A stretch of 8,206 nucleotides of DNA, from positions 1-8,206 of the forward strand of contig JBAZUN010000269.1 in assembly GCA_041661365.1 (NCBI GenBank), written 5' to 3'. The notes under the pieces were generated by a model, which was not told the origin of the DNA, did not search any database, and saw only the letters and a program-made list of their open reading frames with translations. Below, in pieces: positions 6,102 through 8,206 of this stretch. The DNA is from CAITNQ01 sp041661365 (lineage in GTDB: Bacteria > Latescibacterota > UBA2968 > UBA8231). How positions within the stretch are numbered: the stretch's first letter is position 1; each line of letters starts with the position of its first letter. The position numbers were made by a program, and so were the translations under genes.

Positions 6102-6953
6102 TTAGCGGAGCACCAAATTGTCGATCAGTCGCGCCTTGCTCATCCGCACCGCCACGGCCAGGACCAGCCTGCCGGCATAGACCTCCACCGGCCGGAGGCT
6201 GTCCGGATCTACCCCCTCCACGTAGTCGATCCGCTCGGTCACCTCGGTACGCAGGCGCGCCTTGAGCCGCTCCAGGACCGCGGCCACCTCGCGGGTCCCG
6301 GACAGGAAGGCCTGCTCGGCCTGGCGCAGGGCCCGGTAGATCGCCGGTGCCCGTTGGCGCTCCTCCTCGGTCAGGAAGACGTTGCGCGAGCTCATGGCCA
6401 GACCGTCGGCCTCGCGCACGGTCGGCGCCACGTCGATGGTCACCCCGAGGTTCAGGTCGCGGGTCATGCGGCGGATGACGGCGCACTGCTGGTAGTCCTT
6501 CTGGCCGAAGACGGCCAGGTGCGGGATTACGGCCGTGAACAGCTTGGTCACCACCGTGGTCACCCCCCGGAAGTGGCCGGGCCGGAAGGCACCGCACAGG
6601 CCGTCGGTCAGTCCGCTCACCTCGACGGTGGTGCAGAAGTCCTGGGGATAGAACTCCTCGGGGGTGGGATGGAAGACCGCCGCGACCCCATGGGGCGCCA
6701 GCAGCCCCAGGTCCCGTTCCAGGTCGCGCGGATACACGGCGTAGTCCTCGGCCGGGCCGAACTGGAGCGGGTTGACGAAGATGCTGACCACGGTGCGGTC
6801 GGCCTGGGTCACGCAGCGGGTCACCAGGCTCAGGTGGCCGTCGTGCAGGTACCCCATGGTCGGCACCAGACCGACCCGCAGGCCTTGGCGACGCCAAGTG
6901 TCGGCCTGATTTTGCATGGCCGCTATGGTGGTGATGAGGGGAGGAGTGTTCAT
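6102..6953 (-). CDS. panC: Pantoate-beta-alanine ligase (pantothenate synthetase)
   Basis: The product is 283 residues, the normal length. It joins pantoate and beta-alanine using ATP to make pantothenate, the precursor of coenzyme A, in the cytoplasm. Visible family motifs are PTMGYLHDGH (31-40, the HIGH-type ATP-binding motif), FVNPLQFG (59-66), FGQKDYQQ (149-156) and READGLAMSSRN (180-191, the KMSKS-like segment). The start ATG 6953 overlaps the folK stop in ATGA, indicating translational coupling. The last codons, LVLR and the TAA stop, lie within the right arm of element B, and the stop triplet is also the TTA target duplication of the IS. An open frame continues upstream of the start through folK in another frame, but PanC homology begins at MNTPPLITTI. 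Confidence 0.95.
   Translation of the reverse strand: MNTPPLITTIAAMQNQADTWRRQGLRVGLVPTMGYLHDGHLSLVTRCVTQADRTVVSIFVNPLQFGPAEDYAVYPRDLERDLGLLAPHGVAAVFHPTPEEFYPQDFCTTVEVSGLTDGLCGAFRPGHFRGVTTVVTKLFTAVIPHLAVFGQKDYQQCAVIRRMTRDLNLGVTIDVAPTVREADGLAMSSRNVFLTEEERQRAPAIYRALRQAEQAFLSGTREVAAVLERLKARLRTEVTERIDYVEGVDPDSLRPVEVYAGRLVLAVAVRMSKARLIDNLVLR
6105..6115 (+). repeat. Distal right-arm fragment of element B, separated by the IS
   Basis: GCGGAGCACCA here plus ATCTCCTTA at 5112-5120 reconstitutes the exact reverse complement of the left arm of B (4963-4982). On the - strand this segment is part of the 3' end of panC: TTG GTG CTC CGC precede the stop. Confidence 0.8.
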
Positions 6954-7501
6954 CTTGGCAAGGTCCGGGTCGAAGGGGGTGAGCAGGGCGTCCGGAACAG
7001 GGACAGCGGTCCCTGACGGAACAGCGGCTGGCCGTCGTTCAGCGCGGTCAGGTGATCGGCCAGGCGTCGACCGGAGACCGGGTGCACGAGATCCGGGGCC
7101 AGCTCGCACAGCGGGGCGAGGACGAAGGCCCGCTCGGTCAGGTGCGGGTGGGGCACGGTCAGCGCGGGGAGGTTCAGCCGTCGTTGGCCGAAGAGGAGGA
7201 GGTCGAGGTCCAGGGTGCGCGGTCCCCAGTGCCGGTCGCGCTGTCGGTGACAGTCGGCCTCGATCCGCTGCATCGCCGCCAGCAGGGCCTCGGGCTCCAG
7301 CCCGGTGGTTACGGCCACCGCCGCGTTGAGGAACCAGGGCTGGTCCACGACCCCGACCGGCGCCGTCTCCCAGACCGAGGAGGCCGCCTCCAGGTGCACG
7401 CCGTCGATCTCGTCCAAGCGCTGCATCGCGGTCTGCAGCCAGGCCAGCCGGTCGCCCAGGTTGGAGCCCAGGCCTATGTAGCAGCCCGTCAGAAAGCCCA
7501 T
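6950..7501 (-). CDS. folK: 2-amino-4-hydroxy-6-hydroxymethyldihydropteridine pyrophosphokinase
   Basis: The enzyme transfers pyrophosphate from ATP to 6-hydroxymethyl-dihydropterin in folate synthesis. Motifs are YIGLGSNLGDR (8-18), TAPVGVVDQPWFLNA (46-60) and the signature RHWGPRTLDLDLLLFG (90-105), with D98 and D100 the metal-binding aspartates. At 183 residues it is longer than usual (about 160): a Pro/Ser/Arg-rich tail of about 29 residues follows LTAL (about 155). The only ATG upstream of the conserved YIGLGSN is at 7501. It, or the codons just after it (MGFLTGC), lies in the terminal arm of element C, and no ribosome-binding site precedes it. The frame upstream is open through half of element C to a TGA with no standard start. 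The element therefore seems to have replaced the original start region. The stop overlaps the panC start (ATGA). Confidence 0.93.
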   Translation of the reverse strand: MGFLTGCYIGLGSNLGDRLAWLQTAMQRLDEIDGVHLEAASSVWETAPVGVVDQPWFLNAAVAVTTGLEPEALLAAMQRIEADCHRQRDRHWGPRTLDLDLLLFGQRRLNLPALTVPHPHLTERAFVLAPLCELAPDLVHPVSGRRLADHLTALNDGQPLFRQGPLSLFRTPCSPPSTRTLPR

Positions 7502-7645
7502 TTGGGCTGCGGCCGGTGCTGACGGGCCCTGGCTTCGTTGTGCTCGCTCTGCGCATCTCCCCTCGATGCGCTGTCACTCGCGCGCCTAGCCAGGCCCCGC
7601 CATCCCTCGGCCTCGCCAGACAAAGCGGCTTTCTTGACGGGCTGC
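7481..7645 (-). repeat. Structured MITE-like element, copy C, between folB and folK
   Basis: Read on the - strand, this 165-bp unit begins GCAGCCCGTCAAGAAAGCC (7645 downward) and ends with the complement GGCTTTCTGACGGGCTGC (to 7481). The inverted repeat pairs over about 18 bp with a single bulged A. Inside are a GGGGCCTGGCT/AGCCAGGGCCC stem, TAGGCGCGCGA (+ strand 7578-7588), the apical hairpin GCGCATC/GATGCGC (7565-7571 with 7551-7557) and AGCGAGCACAACG. The 21 bases of the hairpin are identical to those of copy B (5038-5058). It starts 12 bases after the folB stop and runs into the first seven codons of folK, so it fills the whole intergenic space. No target duplication is visible. The core is in the sense direction of the operon. 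Confidence 0.85.
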
Positions 7646-7657
7646 ATCCAGACCGGC

Positions 7658-8023
7658 TCAGCCATACGACCGGTGGATCTCGACCTCGACCCCGTCGAAC
7701 TCCGCGGGGACCGGAGGAGCCGGTTTACGCACGCGGACGGTCAGCTCCACCGGGGCAAAGGCGGCGCCGATCCGGGCCGCGATCCCCTCGGCCAGGGCCT
7801 CGAGCAGCTTGAACGGCGGGCCGGTGACCACCTCCTCTACCAGGGAGATCAGCCTGGGATAGTCGATGGTCTGGCTCAGGTCATCGGCCCGGCCGGCCGG
7901 GCCCAGGTCGGTCTGCACCTCGAGGTCTACCTCGAACCGCTGCCCCAGCCGGTTTTCCTCGGGAAAAAGGCCGTGGTACCCGTAGAACCGCAGGTTGCGC
8001 AGGCGCAGCACGTCCGAGGGCAT
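7658..8023 (-). CDS. folB: Dihydroneopterin aldolase
   Basis: The product is 121 residues, normal for the family. It cleaves 7,8-dihydroneopterin to 6-hydroxymethyl-dihydropterin, the substrate of the FolK encoded next in the operon. Motifs are FYGYHGLFPEEN (13-24, with the conserved Glu), LGQRFEVDLEV (26-36), TIDYPRLISLVEEVV (52-66), FKLLEALAEGIA (71-82) and the C-terminal VRKPAPP with K100, the expected catalytic lysine. The start ATG 8023 is preceded by a weak AAGAG site. Transcription probably starts from the promoter at 8082-8109, giving a leader of about 50 bases. It forms the first gene of folB-folK-panC. Confidence 0.94.
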   Translation of the reverse strand: MPSDVLRLRNLRFYGYHGLFPEENRLGQRFEVDLEVQTDLGPAGRADDLSQTIDYPRLISLVEEVVTGPPFKLLEALAEGIAARIGAAFAPVELTVRVRKPAPPVPAEFDGVEVEIHRSYG

Positions 8024-8081
8024 GGGACTCTTAGCTCGTGGTCAAGGTGCGCTGGGGACGAGCAGGATAGCGACGACGGGG

Positions 8082-8109
8082 AATATAGCCCGACCCTCGG
8101 GGCTGTCAA
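8082..8109 (-). promoter_or_regulatory. Sigma70-type promoter for folB-folK-panC
   Basis: On the - strand, TTGACA (8109-8104) and TATATT (8087-8082) are separated by 16 bases, close to the consensus. The expected transcription start is near 8075, about 50 bases before the folB ATG. It lies in the 140-base stretch between folB and a possible divergent gene. Confidence 0.7.
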
Positions 8110-8163
8110 CGCAACCGCGGGCCTCGGCGGCCAAGCGATCCATTCATGCGTAAAGGTGTCCGC

Positions 8164-8206
8164 GTGACCGCCCTGCCTCTGCTTGATCCTTGCCGGGGAG
8201 CGCGGT
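8164..8206 (+). CDS. Possible start of a divergent gene (runs off the window)
   Basis: GTG 8164 follows AAAGGTG (8152-8158) at 5 bases spacing and opens VTALPLLDPCRGAR to the window edge; ATG 8146 in the same frame is an alternative start. The frame is too short to identify. The divergent layout relative to folB and the ribosome-binding site are the only support. Confidence 0.3.
   Translation, partial: MTALPLLDPCRGAR

Noticed and set aside
6102..7577. PanC as a 491-residue protein with a long N-terminal extension
   Set aside because: The extension is folK and element C read in the wrong frame; PanC homology begins at the ATG 6953, which overlaps the folK stop.
1459..7645. The elements as integron attC sites or as a CRISPR array
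   Set aside because: No paired attC core boxes at the ends, no integrase or cassette array, and the copies are kilobases apart in genes rather than regularly spaced direct repeats.

Overview
The window looks like a scaffold piece from a GC-rich, diderm bacterium of the FCB type (the Krumholzibacteriota/Eisenbacteria-like end of the tree). That placement is an inference. It rests on the GC-rich codons, an Omp85-like outer-membrane barrel, two DUF5683-like secreted proteins, and a secreted metallopeptidase with a C-terminal FlgD-Ig-like domain. A run of exactly 10 N inside the peptidase gene shows that two contigs were joined there.

Left half, + strand: the 3' end of an outer-membrane barrel gene (to 1190), then 9 bases later a hicB antitoxin (1200-1397), then a hicA toxin gene starting on the hicB stop (1394) and broken by a 169-bp insertion. 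Next come two paralogous DUF5683-like envelope proteins (1751-2635, 2651-3286) and a secreted HEXXH metallopeptidase (3289-4921). All are tightly spaced and could share transcripts.

Middle: a repeat element (B) lies between the convergent peptidase and panC genes and has been split by a 981-bp IS5-family insertion sequence (5121-6101). The IS carries its own promoter, a TTA target duplication and a two-frame transposase with an A8 run at the frame break.

Right half, - strand: a folB-folK-panC operon (folate and pantothenate synthesis) reads leftward from a good sigma70-type promoter at 8082-8109. folK and panC overlap by ATGA, and the folB-folK gap is filled by another repeat element (C). 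A possible divergent gene starts near 8164 and leaves the window.

The most notable content is an unnamed family of three structured elements: A 1459-1627 in hicA; B 4963-5120 plus 6105-6115, split by the IS; C 7481-7645 on the - strand. Each is 165-169 bp. Each has a shared inner core (an AGGCGC[GA]CGA motif, an apical hairpin with covarying base pairs, and an AGCGAG..AACG motif, enclosed by a GGCC-rich stem) and a long terminal inverted repeat. The terminal arms are perfect or nearly perfect within each copy but differ in sequence between copies. Element A leaves hicA precisely repairable on paper by removing one TA plus the insert. Arms of B and C are used as coding sequence, supplying the last codons of panC and the first codons of folK.
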